From JASJAR01 sp038530285 (GTDB lineage Bacteria; Pseudomonadota; Alphaproteobacteria; Rhodobacterales; Rhodobacteraceae): DNA of 64,000 nucleotides. Position 1 is the first letter of the stretch; every line of letters starts with the position of its first letter. This document shows positions 33,470 to 41,584 of the stretch, in pieces. Below the pieces are notes generated by a model. That model was not told where the DNA came from. It did no database searches and was given only the letters and a program-made list of their open reading frames with translations. The position numbers were made by a program, and so were the translations under genes. The DNA is taken from assembly GCA_038530285.1 (NCBI GenBank), contig JBCBCY010000008.1, positions 62,001 through 126,000 on the forward strand. The letters run 5' to 3'.

Positions 33470-34557
33470 AGCAAATGCCCCGACTTTCTGGCCTTGGTGT
33501 CCAGATAGGCGGTGTTCTCAGCGCTGCGGCCGACCTTGATCTCAATGCGTTCGGTGACAGCGACGCCGTTGTCTTCCAACATGCCGACCTTGGCGGGGTT
33601 GTTGGTGATCAGCCTGGCGGCATTGAAGCCGAGGTTTTTCAAGATGGCCGACCCGATGCGGAAATCACGCTCATCATCTTCGAAGCCCAGCCGGTGGTTC
33701 GCCTCGACCGTGTCGAACCCCTGATCTTGCAGCGCATAGGCGCGCATCTTGTTGGCAAGCCCGATGCCGCGCCCTTCCTGGTTGAGGTACAGCAAAAGGC
33801 CCGAACCGGCTTCGCCCATCATCGCCAGTGCCGTGTGCAGCTGGGGTCCGCAATCGCATTTCAGCGATCCCAGCACGTCGCCGGTAAAACATGCCGAATG
33901 TAGCCGCGTCAGGACGGGCCGGGCCCGGTCGGGTTGGCCAATCTCGACCGCGTAGTGTTCTTCGCTGCCGTCTTCGGGGCGGAAGATATGCACACGACCA
34001 GCCCCGGCCAGAGCGATCGGCACCCGGCCCGAGACCACAGCATTCAAAACCGGTTTGGCAGACAAAAGCGTGTCCAACTCAGGCCCGTTCAACCGGGTCA
34101 GGTTCAGCACCGCCGGGACAGCTTTCGCGGTAACGACCAAAGCGGCAGGCAGAAGATGCGCCGATTTCGCCAGGGCAACGGCCAGGCGATGCAAATCGGC
34201 GTCACCCTCGCGCAGCGCCTTGAACGGCCCTTTCATCGCGGTGGCCAGATCGTCGACCGGGTCGGCCACTGCGCGGATCCAATCGGGGGTGGCCGTGGCG
34301 GGCAAAGCAAGGCGCGCCAGATCGCCATCATAGGCGCGGGCTTTCAGCGTCTGTGCACGCCACCGCGTGATCGCCAGAACCGGCTCGCCCTGGTCGCGGA
34401 AGGCGGCCAAACGCGCCGGGCTCACCGCTTCGGCCGCCATCACCAGCGCGTGGCGGCCACCGGCTGACACGACAACCGGCACGCCGGCGCGCAAATCCGC
34501 ACGGGCACGCGGCAGCAATTCTGCCAGGGTCGGGTTCAGTGGCGAGCCTGAAGTCAT
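33466..34557 (-). CDS. ribA: GTP cyclohydrolase II with extra N-terminal domain
   Basis: A 363-residue protein. The C-terminal half is GTP cyclohydrolase II, the first riboflavin-synthesis enzyme: RLHSACFTGDVLGSLKCDCGPQL has the zinc ligands Cys223, Cys234 and Cys236, then YLNQEGRGIGLANKMRAY and LITNNPAKVGML. The N-terminal 170 residues look like a degenerate DHBP synthase (RADLRAGVPVVVSAGGRHALVMAAE) without its acidic catalytic motif, so this is not the usual RibBA fusion in function. The gene overlaps the YkuD gene downstream. E. coli RibA is about 196 residues, so the N-terminal extension is large. Confidence 0.9.
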   Translation of the reverse strand: MTSGSPLNPTLAELLPRARADLRAGVPVVVSAGGRHALVMAAEAVSPARLAAFRDQGEPVLAITRWRAQTLKARAYDGDLARLALPATATPDWIRAVADPVDDLATAMKGPFKALREGDADLHRLAVALAKSAHLLPAALVVTAKAVPAVLNLTRLNGPELDTLLSAKPVLNAVVSGRVPIALAGAGRVHIFRPEDGSEEHYAVEIGQPDRARPVLTRLHSACFTGDVLGSLKCDCGPQLHTALAMMGEAGSGLLLYLNQEGRGIGLANKMRAYALQDQGFDTVEANHRLGFEDDERDFRIGSAILKNLGFNAARLITNNPAKVGMLEDNGVAVTERIEIKVGRSAENTAYLDTKARKSGHLL

Positions 34558-34698
34558 GCATTTGCTCTATGCGTAATCTTGCGAAATTGAAACATATCTT
34601 CCCAAGCTCACACGACCGCGTGAGAAGTCGGTAGCATATCTTGTCGGATGGGTGAGAAAGGCTTTCATCCACCCCAACACGAACCGTTGGAGGGCGCC

Positions 34699-35388
34699 AT
34701 GGCGCAGACATTGAAGAAAATTCTGTTGGTCGATGACGACGAAGACCTGCGTGAGGCGCTGTCCGAACAATTGGTCATGACTGAGGATTTTGACGTCTTC
34801 GAAGCCGGTACGGCCGGTGAAGGCCTCGAGAAGGCCAAAGCGGCGCTCTATGATCTGGTGATCCTTGACGTGGGCCTGCCCGACAATGACGGGCGTGAGC
34901 TTTGCCGCTTGATGCGCAAGCAAGGTGTCAAATGCCCTGTCTTGATGCTGACCGGCCATGACAGTGATGCTGACACGATCCTGGGGCTGGATGCGGGCGC
35001 CAATGACTACGTGTCCAAGCCGTTTAAATTTCCGGTCCTTCTGGCGCGCATCCGTGCCCAGCTGCGCCAGCACGAACAATCCGAAGATGCCGTCTTCCAG
35101 CTTGGGCCATACACATTCAAGCCCGCCCAGAAGATGCTGATCGACGAGACGGAGCGCAAAATCCGCCTGACGGAGAAGGAAACCAATATCCTGAAGTTCC
35201 TTTACCGCGCTTCTGAAGGTGTGGTCGCCCGTGACATCCTGCTGCACGAAGTCTGGGGCTACAATGCCGGGGTCACCACCCACACCCTTGAGACCCACAT
35301 TTATCGTCTGCGCCAGAAGATCGAGCCTGATCCGTCGAATGCACGGCTTCTGGTGACCGAAGCTGGCGGCTACCGTTTGGTGGCTTGA
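34699..35388 (+). CDS. cenR: CenR-like OmpR-family response regulator
   Basis: A 229-residue response regulator. The receiver domain has the acidic pocket VDDDED (11-16), phosphoacceptor Asp57 (LVILDVGLPD) and Lys in DYVSKPF; the C-terminal winged helix contains KIRLTEKETNILKFLYRA and THTLETHIYRLRQKIEPDP. The unusually high similarity I recall to Caulobacter CenR through EQSEDAVFQLGPYTFKPAQKML and the winged helix supports this assignment. CenR is an envelope regulator, essential in Caulobacter and Rhodobacter. GGAGGG precedes the ATG at 34699. The cognate kinase CenK is not in the window. A terminator follows. Confidence 0.85.
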   Translation: MAQTLKKILLVDDDEDLREALSEQLVMTEDFDVFEAGTAGEGLEKAKAALYDLVILDVGLPDNDGRELCRLMRKQGVKCPVLMLTGHDSDADTILGLDAGANDYVSKPFKFPVLLARIRAQLRQHEQSEDAVFQLGPYTFKPAQKMLIDETERKIRLTEKETNILKFLYRASEGVVARDILLHEVWGYNAGVTTHTLETHIYRLRQKIEPDPSNARLLVTEAGGYRLVA

Positions 35389-35450
35389 TCCAGATCAAAG
35401 AACCCCCGTGCTCGTGTGGGGTAAGACATGAGCAACCTCCCTGTTGGACT

Positions 35451-35481
35451 GGCCCGGGCATTGCGTCCCGGGCCTTTTTTT
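35451..35481 (+). terminator. rho-independent terminator after cenR
   Basis: An 8-bp perfect stem GGCCCGGG (35451-35458) and CCCGGGCC (35467-35474) with an 8-base loop is followed by seven Ts (35475-35481). Confidence 0.95.
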
Positions 35482-35544
35482 GTCCCGCTTGCCTGAAATC
35501 GGCTGGATGGCTAGGGTTTTGACGTATTTCGTTTGGGGGGAATG

Positions 35545-36567
35545 ATGGTTTTTCGAACAGTGATGACCGCTTTTGCACTGGTTGCCGCGCTACCTGTGGC
35601 GGCGTTTGACGCGACTGCGGCGGGCGAAGAGACCGTGCGCCAATGGACGTCATGGATGGGCAAATACGGGATTTCCAAAGGCGCAATCATTGTGGCCCAC
35701 AACGGCGATGTCGTCGCCGAAGGTGGACTTGCGCGCAGCGTTGATGATCCGGCCAAGGTGGCGAGCCTGTCCAAGGCCATCACGGCGATTTGCGCGCTTA
35801 AGGCTGCGGAGGCGTCGGGCCTGTCGGCCAGCGCGCGTCTGTCCGACATCCTTCCGGGCGCACTCGCCGAACACGCCCCGCGCGACACCAGGTTCGGGGC
35901 GATCTCGCTTGCGCATCTGATGACCCATACTAGCGGTCTCGACACTGATTATCACCGCGACGAATTGCCAAAGCTCAGGACCTTCGAGAAGGAAAACAAG
36001 CTTTGGCAGTTCTCGAAGATTGCGGCGTTGAACCTGTCGGCGGCCCCGGGGGCGGCGCCTTATCGCTATTCCAACGCGAACTACCTGATCCTTGGTCTCG
36101 CGATCGAAGAAATGACGGGCGAGGCATATGAGACTTATTGTCAGCGCGAAGTGCTCGCCCCCGCCGGTGTGACCACCGCGAAACTGGCCCCGGATTGGCA
36201 GGTGATGACATCCTGGGGCGGCTGGGAAATTTCGGCGCGCGATTACCTTAGGTTCGTGCAGGCGAATTTCACAGGACGCACAAAAGCAGATCGCCCGGCG
36301 GGTCACGGCATTTCGGCAGCCTACGTGAACGACCGTGGGACGCGCTATTCTGCGGGCATGCTTTATCGCAATTCCAGTCAGGGTCTGAATGCCTGGCACT
36401 CAGGGTCCTGGACCGGCGTAAAGGGCCGCGTGACCGACCGTTTTGGAGCCTACGTCGCGGTTTACGGAAATGGCATGACCGTGGTCACGAACTACGCCCA
36501 TGACGCATGGGATCGTGAGATCGCGCGCGAATTGGATCGTCTGTTGTACAACGCGACCCATCCATAG
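35545..36567 (+). CDS. exported serine hydrolase, beta-lactamase (class C/PBP) fold
   Basis: A 340-residue protein with a signal peptide (FRTVMTAFALVAALPVAAF). Catalytic motifs of the serine beta-lactamase/DD-peptidase fold are visible: SLSK at 74-77 (SxxK) and YSN at 175-177 (YxN). HLMTHTSGL is the usual segment between them. Members include esterases, DD-peptidases and lactamases; the substrate is unknown. GGGGGG lies just before tandem ATG codons at 35542 and 35545; the second has the better spacing. It is isolated by the cenR terminator upstream. Confidence 0.85.
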   Translation: MVFRTVMTAFALVAALPVAAFDATAAGEETVRQWTSWMGKYGISKGAIIVAHNGDVVAEGGLARSVDDPAKVASLSKAITAICALKAAEASGLSASARLSDILPGALAEHAPRDTRFGAISLAHLMTHTSGLDTDYHRDELPKLRTFEKENKLWQFSKIAALNLSAAPGAAPYRYSNANYLILGLAIEEMTGEAYETYCQREVLAPAGVTTAKLAPDWQVMTSWGGWEISARDYLRFVQANFTGRTKADRPAGHGISAAYVNDRGTRYSAGMLYRNSSQGLNAWHSGSWTGVKGRVTDRFGAYVAVYGNGMTVVTNYAHDAWDREIARELDRLLYNATHP

Positions 36568-36710
36568 GGACGGCGGCCGATTTGCTGTTCGGGACAATTT
36601 TGGGCAGCACCTGCGCGCTTTGCCTGATTTCGCGGCGATTGCTTTTGACAGCGAAATGATTGTGCCGCGTTTGCGGGCGGTCGGGTCACGAAACAGCCAA
36701 TCTGCCCGGC

Positions 36711-37388
36711 GTGGAGCTGAGATTCTTTGAGATTTACCGGAACCCCGAATACCTCGGGCTGCTGTTTACCGGGTCCCTGACGAGCGTTGGATTGACGGTT
36801 GCAGGCGGGCTTTTGGGCTTCGCCCTTGCCCTTGTTCTGGCCGGCGTGCGGTATCAGAACGTGCCGATCCTACAGCACATTGCCGCGGCCTATGTGGAAT
36901 TCGTGCGCAACACACCCCTGATCGTTCAGTTGTTTTTCGTGGCCTTCGGGCTGCCGCTTTTGTTCGGGTATCAATGGCCCTTCTGGGCCCATGCGCTTTT
37001 GGCGCTGACGCTGAACTTTTCCGCCTATTTCTCCGAAATCCTGCGCGGTGGCTTTGCCACGGTCAGCACCGGCCAGATCGAAGCCGCCCGCGCGCTGGGC
37101 CTTGGCGGATTGCTGACATTTCGCAAGATCGTGCTGCCCCAGGCGATTGCGCGCATGGCGCCCTCGATCAACAGCCAGTTTATCTTTCTGTTTCTGACCA
37201 CCGGCGTGATTTCAGAAATCGGGGTGCGCGATCTGACCGAAGCGGGCGTGTTCATCGACAGCCGGACGTTCCGGTCGTTTGAGGTGTTTTTGACGCTCAC
37301 CGCGATCTACATCCTTTTGTCGCTGGTCCTGAAATCGACGATGACATTCATCCAGTCGCGCGCCTTCCGCTGGCAGGCCACCACATGA
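36711..37388 (+). CDS. amino-acid ABC transporter permease (His/Glu/Gln type), first subunit
   Basis: A 225-residue permease with about five membrane spans. The EAA loop reads GQIEAARALGLGGLLTFRKIVLPQAIARMAPSI, the ATPase-contact motif of polar amino-acid importers. VRNTPLIVQLFFVAFGLP is also typical. A GTG at 36711 (ELRFFEIYRNPEYL) is the likely start, though its ribosome site is weak; the upstream TTG would add an unrelated Arg-rich stretch. It overlaps the second permease by ATGA. Confidence 0.88.
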   Translation: MELRFFEIYRNPEYLGLLFTGSLTSVGLTVAGGLLGFALALVLAGVRYQNVPILQHIAAAYVEFVRNTPLIVQLFFVAFGLPLLFGYQWPFWAHALLALTLNFSAYFSEILRGGFATVSTGQIEAARALGLGGLLTFRKIVLPQAIARMAPSINSQFIFLFLTTGVISEIGVRDLTEAGVFIDSRTFRSFEVFLTLTAIYILLSLVLKSTMTFIQSRAFRWQATT

Positions 37389-38092
37389 GCGAGGTGTTGA
37401 TCTGGATCTTCGGCAAGCCCGGCGGGATCGTGTTGTTCCAGCTTCTGGCGGCCACGCAGTTCACGATTTACCTGTCGCTGATCGCCTTTGTGGGCGGCGG
37501 GCTGATCGGGATGGCGGTGACCATCGCCAAGATCGCCCCGGTGCGGGTGCTGCCGAAACTGGCGACAGGCTACATCTGGCTGTTTCAATCGACACCCTTG
37601 CTGATGCTGTTGTTCATCCTCGGGCTGGGGCTGCCGCGCATCCTGGGCGTGAACGTGAACCCCTGGGTGGCGGCGTCGATCGCGCTGACGGTCTATGCGT
37701 CCGCCTATATGGCCGATGTCTGGCGCGGCGCGATCGAAAGCCTTTCGACCGGACAATGGGAAGCCAGCGAGGCCCTGGGCCTGAAGTTTCTGCCCACCTT
37801 GCGGCTGGTGATCCTGCCCCAGGCGATCCGCGTGGCACTCGCCCCGACGGTGGGCTTCATGGTGCAGATCATCAAGGGCACGTCGCTGGCCTTCATCATC
37901 GGGTTTCAGGACCTGATGCTGATCGGCAAACGCTGGGCCAACGCACCGGTTGAGGGCACCGAACCTTTCGTCATCTACCCGCTGATGGCGCTGATTTACT
38001 TTTGCCTTTGCTACCCGCTGTCGCTTCAGGCCCGACGGCTGGAACGAAGGCTGGGGTCCTATGAAAAGGCCCCCCAACCCATCGCGGCCTGA
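37385..38092 (+). CDS. amino-acid ABC transporter permease, second subunit
   Basis: A 235-residue permease with about five spans. FQSTPLLMLLFILGLGLP and the EAA loop STGQWEASEALGLKFLPTLRLVILPQAIRVALAP pair with the first permease to form a heterodimeric HisMQ/GlnP-like channel. It overlaps the first permease by four bases and lies 33 bases before the binding-protein gene. No ATP-binding gene accompanies these three genes. Confidence 0.9.
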   Translation: MSEVLIWIFGKPGGIVLFQLLAATQFTIYLSLIAFVGGGLIGMAVTIAKIAPVRVLPKLATGYIWLFQSTPLLMLLFILGLGLPRILGVNVNPWVAASIALTVYASAYMADVWRGAIESLSTGQWEASEALGLKFLPTLRLVILPQAIRVALAPTVGFMVQIIKGTSLAFIIGFQDLMLIGKRWANAPVEGTEPFVIYPLMALIYFCLCYPLSLQARRLERRLGSYEKAPQPIAA

Positions 38093-38125
38093 AGATCACC
38101 AAAAGACCAACAAGGAGAGAGACCA

Positions 38126-38908
38126 ATGAAACCGATGAAAACACTGATGGCGGCCCTGGCCGTGGTCGGGGCCACCGCGGCCCCGGCGTTTGCAGACCTG
38201 GCCGATATCCTGTCGGCGGGTGTCGTGAAAATCGCCGTGCCCGAAAGCTTTCCGCCCTTTGGCGCACTTGGGGCTGACGGCGAATACGAAGGTTATGACG
38301 TCGATGTGGCCGCACTGATCGCAGAAGATCTGGGCGTTGAGTTGGAACTCGTCCCGGTGACGTCCGACCAGCGGATCCCGTTTTTGGAAACCGACCGGGT
38401 GGATCTGGTGATTGCCACGATGGGGGCCAATCCTGAACGCGCGAAATCCATCTGGTTTTCGGCCGCCTATGCGCCGTTTTTCTCAGGCGCCTTTGCGGCG
38501 GGCGACAAGCCGATTTCCAGCGTGGCGGACCTGGCCGGCATGAAAGTCGGCCTTACAGGCGGGACGCTGGAAGATCTGGAACTGACGGATGCGGCCCCCG
38601 AAGGCACCGAGATCATCCGCTTTGGCGACAACGCCGCCACCCAGGCTGCGTTCATTTCCGGCCAGGTCGATGTGCTGGTGTCGGGCAATACGCTGGCAGC
38701 AGCCATCAGTGAGAACAATCCTGATTTGTCGATTGAGACGAAGTTCATCATCAAAGAAAGCCCCGCCTTTATTGGCGTGAAACAGGGCAACTTCGATCTT
38801 CTGCAGTGGGTGAATGTCTTCATCCTGCACAAGAAACTGGGCGGCGAACTTGATGAGTTCAGCCAAAAGTGGCTCGGCCAGGCGCTGCCGCCCCTGCCCA
38901 CGTTCTAA
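38126..38908 (+). CDS. amino-acid ABC transporter substrate-binding protein
   Basis: A 260-residue periplasmic binding protein (SBP family 3). The signal peptide MKPMKTLMAALAVVGATAAPAFA is followed by ILSAGVVKIAVPESFPPFGALGADGEYEGYDVDVAALIA, the family opening, and later VDLVIATMGANPERAKSIWFSAAY. The Glu/Asp ligands suggest a polar amino acid but not which one. A strong AAGGAGAGA precedes the ATG. It is the last gene of the permease operon; a terminator follows. Confidence 0.92.
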   Translation: MKPMKTLMAALAVVGATAAPAFADLADILSAGVVKIAVPESFPPFGALGADGEYEGYDVDVAALIAEDLGVELELVPVTSDQRIPFLETDRVDLVIATMGANPERAKSIWFSAAYAPFFSGAFAAGDKPISSVADLAGMKVGLTGGTLEDLELTDAAPEGTEIIRFGDNAATQAAFISGQVDVLVSGNTLAAAISENNPDLSIETKFIIKESPAFIGVKQGNFDLLQWVNVFILHKKLGGELDEFSQKWLGQALPPLPTF

Positions 38909-38930
38909 AACCGAACGCCTGCCAAATCGT

Positions 38931-38970
38931 GAGCCCGGTGGCCTGTCGGCCCCGGGCTCATTTCATTTTT
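38931..38970 (+). terminator. rho-independent terminator after the binding protein
   Basis: Stem GAGCCCGG (38931-38938) and CCGGGCTC (38952-38959) with a 13-base loop is followed by ATTTCATTTTT. Confidence 0.8.
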
Positions 38971-38972
38971 CA

Positions 38973-39029
38973 AGGGGGCTTTGCCCCCATCGCTTCGCTC
39001 CCCCCAGGATATTTCGAGGGAGATGAAGG
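38973..39029 (+). repeat. dispersed intergenic repeat, copy 1
   Basis: GGGGGCTTTGCCCCC-type hairpin followed by a short CG-rich palindrome, then CCCCCAGGATATTT and AGGGAGATGAA. The same modules in the same order and orientation recur at 61812-61873. It lies between the ABC transporter terminator and the DUF3179 gene. Confidence 0.7.
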
Positions 39030-39127
39030 TTTCAGGTCCACACATCTTGGTGATGCAAGGTGATTGGTTCGCACAATTGGGTCATGCGATGGAGACAGGG
39101 AATGCCACGCTTATGAAGGTGCACCAT

Positions 39128-40483
39128 ATGACCCATCTTGCTCGACTACTGGCGGCTGCCGTCTTGATCATTGCCCCGACGGGGGCTGTCACGGCGATGG
39201 GGGCCGATGATCTGCCCGATTACGTCATCGCGGAGTTTGGCACGCCGCCGGACATCCCGACCGGGCCTTTGTCGGCGGAAGTTGCCACGGCAGTTCAGGT
39301 GGCCTTCGTGGAAGGTCTGACGGACCGGCGCTGGGGCGAAGAGCAAACCGCAGCCCTCGGCGTGATCCGTGCGTCCGGCGATCCGCGATTGGCCTGGATC
39401 GTGGCGGATCTGATGCGGTTTACATCCGGACGCCAGTTGGGGCTTGAGCTTGGCGGTGTGGCGTCTGACCTTCTGGGCAAGGAGCTGCGCAGTCAAAGCC
39501 CCTGGGGCAATGTCACCGATCATTTGATGGCCTGGGACATTCCCGCCCCGCCCAACTACCTGGAAGCAAAGCGCGCGATCTTCACGAATATCGTGCCGGG
39601 TTGGGATCAGATCTTCGTCGAAGGCGATATCGACTGGCGCCATGTGTCCTGGGGCGGTGTTCTGATTGACAACCGCCCGTTTGATCAGACCGACGAGGCC
39701 TGCAATTGCATCCCGGCCGCGGACAACCCCGAGGTCAGCAGTGCTGCCGACACAACCTGGTCCGATGACACGGTTGTCTTCGGTGTGGTCGTCAACGGCG
39801 AAGCGCGCGCCTATCCCCGCCCGATCATGGAAGTCCGCGAGATGGTGAACGACACGTTGGGCGGGCGCAGTCTGGGCATTCCCTATTGCACGTTGTGTGG
39901 GGCCGCGCAGGCGTATTTTACCGATGTCGAAGGGATCGACCGGCCCGTGCTGCGCACATCGGGCCTGCTGATCCGGTCCAACAAGGTGATGTATGATCTG
40001 AACACCTATTCGGTGTTTGACACCTTCCGGGGCAATGCGGTGACGGGCCCCTTGGCCGATCAGGGCATCGTGTTGGAGCAGGCCAGCGTCGTCACCACCG
40101 ACCTGGGCACCTGGAAGGAAGCGCATCCGGACACGACCGTGCTCTTGGAACGCTACGCGCTGGGCCGGGACCCTGATTTTCGCAACGGGCGCGATGCGAA
40201 CGGTCCGATCTTTCCGGTGGGCGATGTCGACCCGCGCCTGTCGGTGCATGAAGACGTCATCGGCGTGATCACCGCGTCCGGCACGCCCATCGCGTTCCAG
40301 CGGGTCCCTGCGGTGCTGGCCCTGCAGGCGGGCGAAGAGATCGCCTTTGAAAACGTGCGCCTTGTGATGGATGGCGGCGGCGTGCGTGCGGTGGATGCGG
40401 ATGGCTCTGACCTTGGCAGCCATCAGGCGTTCTGGTTCGCCTGGTCACAGTTTCATCCCGACACCGCACTTTGGGCCGGCTAG
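39128..40483 (+). CDS. DUF3179 exported protein
   Basis: A 451-residue protein with a signal peptide (THLARLLAAAVLIIAPTGAVTA). The core FGVVVNGEARAYPRPIMEVREMVNDTLGG and IPYCTLCGAAQAYF is the DUF3179 signature, with a CxxC pair whose role is unknown. A large N-terminal region (DPRLAWIVADLMRF onward) is shared by longer members. The ATG at 39128 has AAGG eight bases upstream; an ATG five codons earlier is equally possible. The function is not known; an extracytoplasmic redox or metal role could be tested. Confidence 0.8.
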   Translation: MTHLARLLAAAVLIIAPTGAVTAMGADDLPDYVIAEFGTPPDIPTGPLSAEVATAVQVAFVEGLTDRRWGEEQTAALGVIRASGDPRLAWIVADLMRFTSGRQLGLELGGVASDLLGKELRSQSPWGNVTDHLMAWDIPAPPNYLEAKRAIFTNIVPGWDQIFVEGDIDWRHVSWGGVLIDNRPFDQTDEACNCIPAADNPEVSSAADTTWSDDTVVFGVVVNGEARAYPRPIMEVREMVNDTLGGRSLGIPYCTLCGAAQAYFTDVEGIDRPVLRTSGLLIRSNKVMYDLNTYSVFDTFRGNAVTGPLADQGIVLEQASVVTTDLGTWKEAHPDTTVLLERYALGRDPDFRNGRDANGPIFPVGDVDPRLSVHEDVIGVITASGTPIAFQRVPAVLALQAGEEIAFENVRLVMDGGGVRAVDADGSDLGSHQAFWFAWSQFHPDTALWAG

Positions 40484-40557
40484 CGGCTGAGGCCAGATGA
40501 CAAGGCGATGTTAAGGACCTTCACTTTGCAGATGCCGGCGGCTAGGCTGGCGGCGCC

Positions 40558-41529
40558 GTGGATATGCTTGTCGCCACCTTTCGTATTCTCGCCGCGCTGT
40601 TGGGGGCCGGTCTGGTCATGGCCGGCTGGTCTGAGCATGTCTTTTTCAATGAAGGTCCCGCCGAGACGCTTCTGGCGGCGTTGAACACGGCCCCGCTCGA
40701 TGCGGTGATCGCCCAGCTTGAGATTGCGGCCTTTTATGCCATCCCCGCCGGGGTGGCTCTGGCCGCCATGGCCTGGCGCGGACAAGCGGGCCTGGGCCGG
40801 GCAATGTTGATCGCGGCGCTTGTGGGGTTTGCGATTGAAGGGACGGTGGTGCCTGCCGTCTATGAAGCGGTGCCGCTGTCCTATCTGTGGACGTCCGTGG
40901 CATGGCACGGGCCGATAACGGTGGGTTTGGGCATTTTTCTGATGCACCGGCTGTTGGCGCGCCTCGGCCCGGTCCAAATGGGCCTGACGGCCATCGCCGC
41001 AGGTCTGGGATGGGGCATCTGGACCACTTGGGTCTGGGAAGGCGGCGTTCCCAACCTGTCTTCGGCGGACTTTGCCGCCTACGCCGCTTGGACGTTCATT
41101 GGAATTGCGGTGGGCTACGGGCTTTTGCACCTGGCCCGGTGGCCGCGCGTTGCCCTGCACAAAAGCGTTCTGTGGCTCTTTGCCCTGGTGCCCGCGGCCT
41201 TGTTCGTGATGCAAGGGGTGTTTTTCCCGGTGGGCGGGGTCGGTCTGTCGGTCATCCTGGCGGGTCTTCTTTATGCGCTGTCGCGGTGGGACGTCGGCGC
41301 GGTCGCCCCTGAACGCCTGCGGTGGCGTAACCTTGTGATCTTGATCCTTATGCCTGTCACGGCCATTGGAACCTATGCCGCACAAGTGTCGCTTGGTCAG
41401 CTTCTGCCGCAGGACGATCTGATCGCACTGACTTTCGCGCTGGGCCTTCTGGCGTGGCTTGGGTGCCTCGTCGCCGGCTACCGCCGCGTGCGCGCGTCCA
41501 AAACCGACGCTGGTGCCGTCGCGTCCTGA
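40558..41529 (+). CDS. polytopic membrane protein of unknown function
   Basis: A 323-residue protein with about nine hydrophobic segments, small loops, and a short Arg/Lys-rich C-terminus (GYRRVRASK). His46-like charged residues are scarce, and I recognise no transporter signature; a resemblance to cobalt-transport membrane proteins was considered but not supported. The start is GTG at 40558 or ATG at 40564, both with weak ribosome sites. It ends 55 bases before the aldehyde dehydrogenase start and could be read with it. Confidence 0.6.
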   Translation: MDMLVATFRILAALLGAGLVMAGWSEHVFFNEGPAETLLAALNTAPLDAVIAQLEIAAFYAIPAGVALAAMAWRGQAGLGRAMLIAALVGFAIEGTVVPAVYEAVPLSYLWTSVAWHGPITVGLGIFLMHRLLARLGPVQMGLTAIAAGLGWGIWTTWVWEGGVPNLSSADFAAYAAWTFIGIAVGYGLLHLARWPRVALHKSVLWLFALVPAALFVMQGVFFPVGGVGLSVILAGLLYALSRWDVGAVAPERLRWRNLVILILMPVTAIGTYAAQVSLGQLLPQDDLIALTFALGLLAWLGCLVAGYRRVRASKTDAGAVAS

Positions 41530-41584
41530 CTTGCAGCGCGCCGCCTGTGGTGATTGGGTCAGGCCAAGCCAGCGGGAGGATCCC

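Noticed and set aside
40558..41529. Cobalt transporter CbtA assignment for the polytopic protein
   Set aside because: Length and lack of His-rich ends do not fit; left as unknown.
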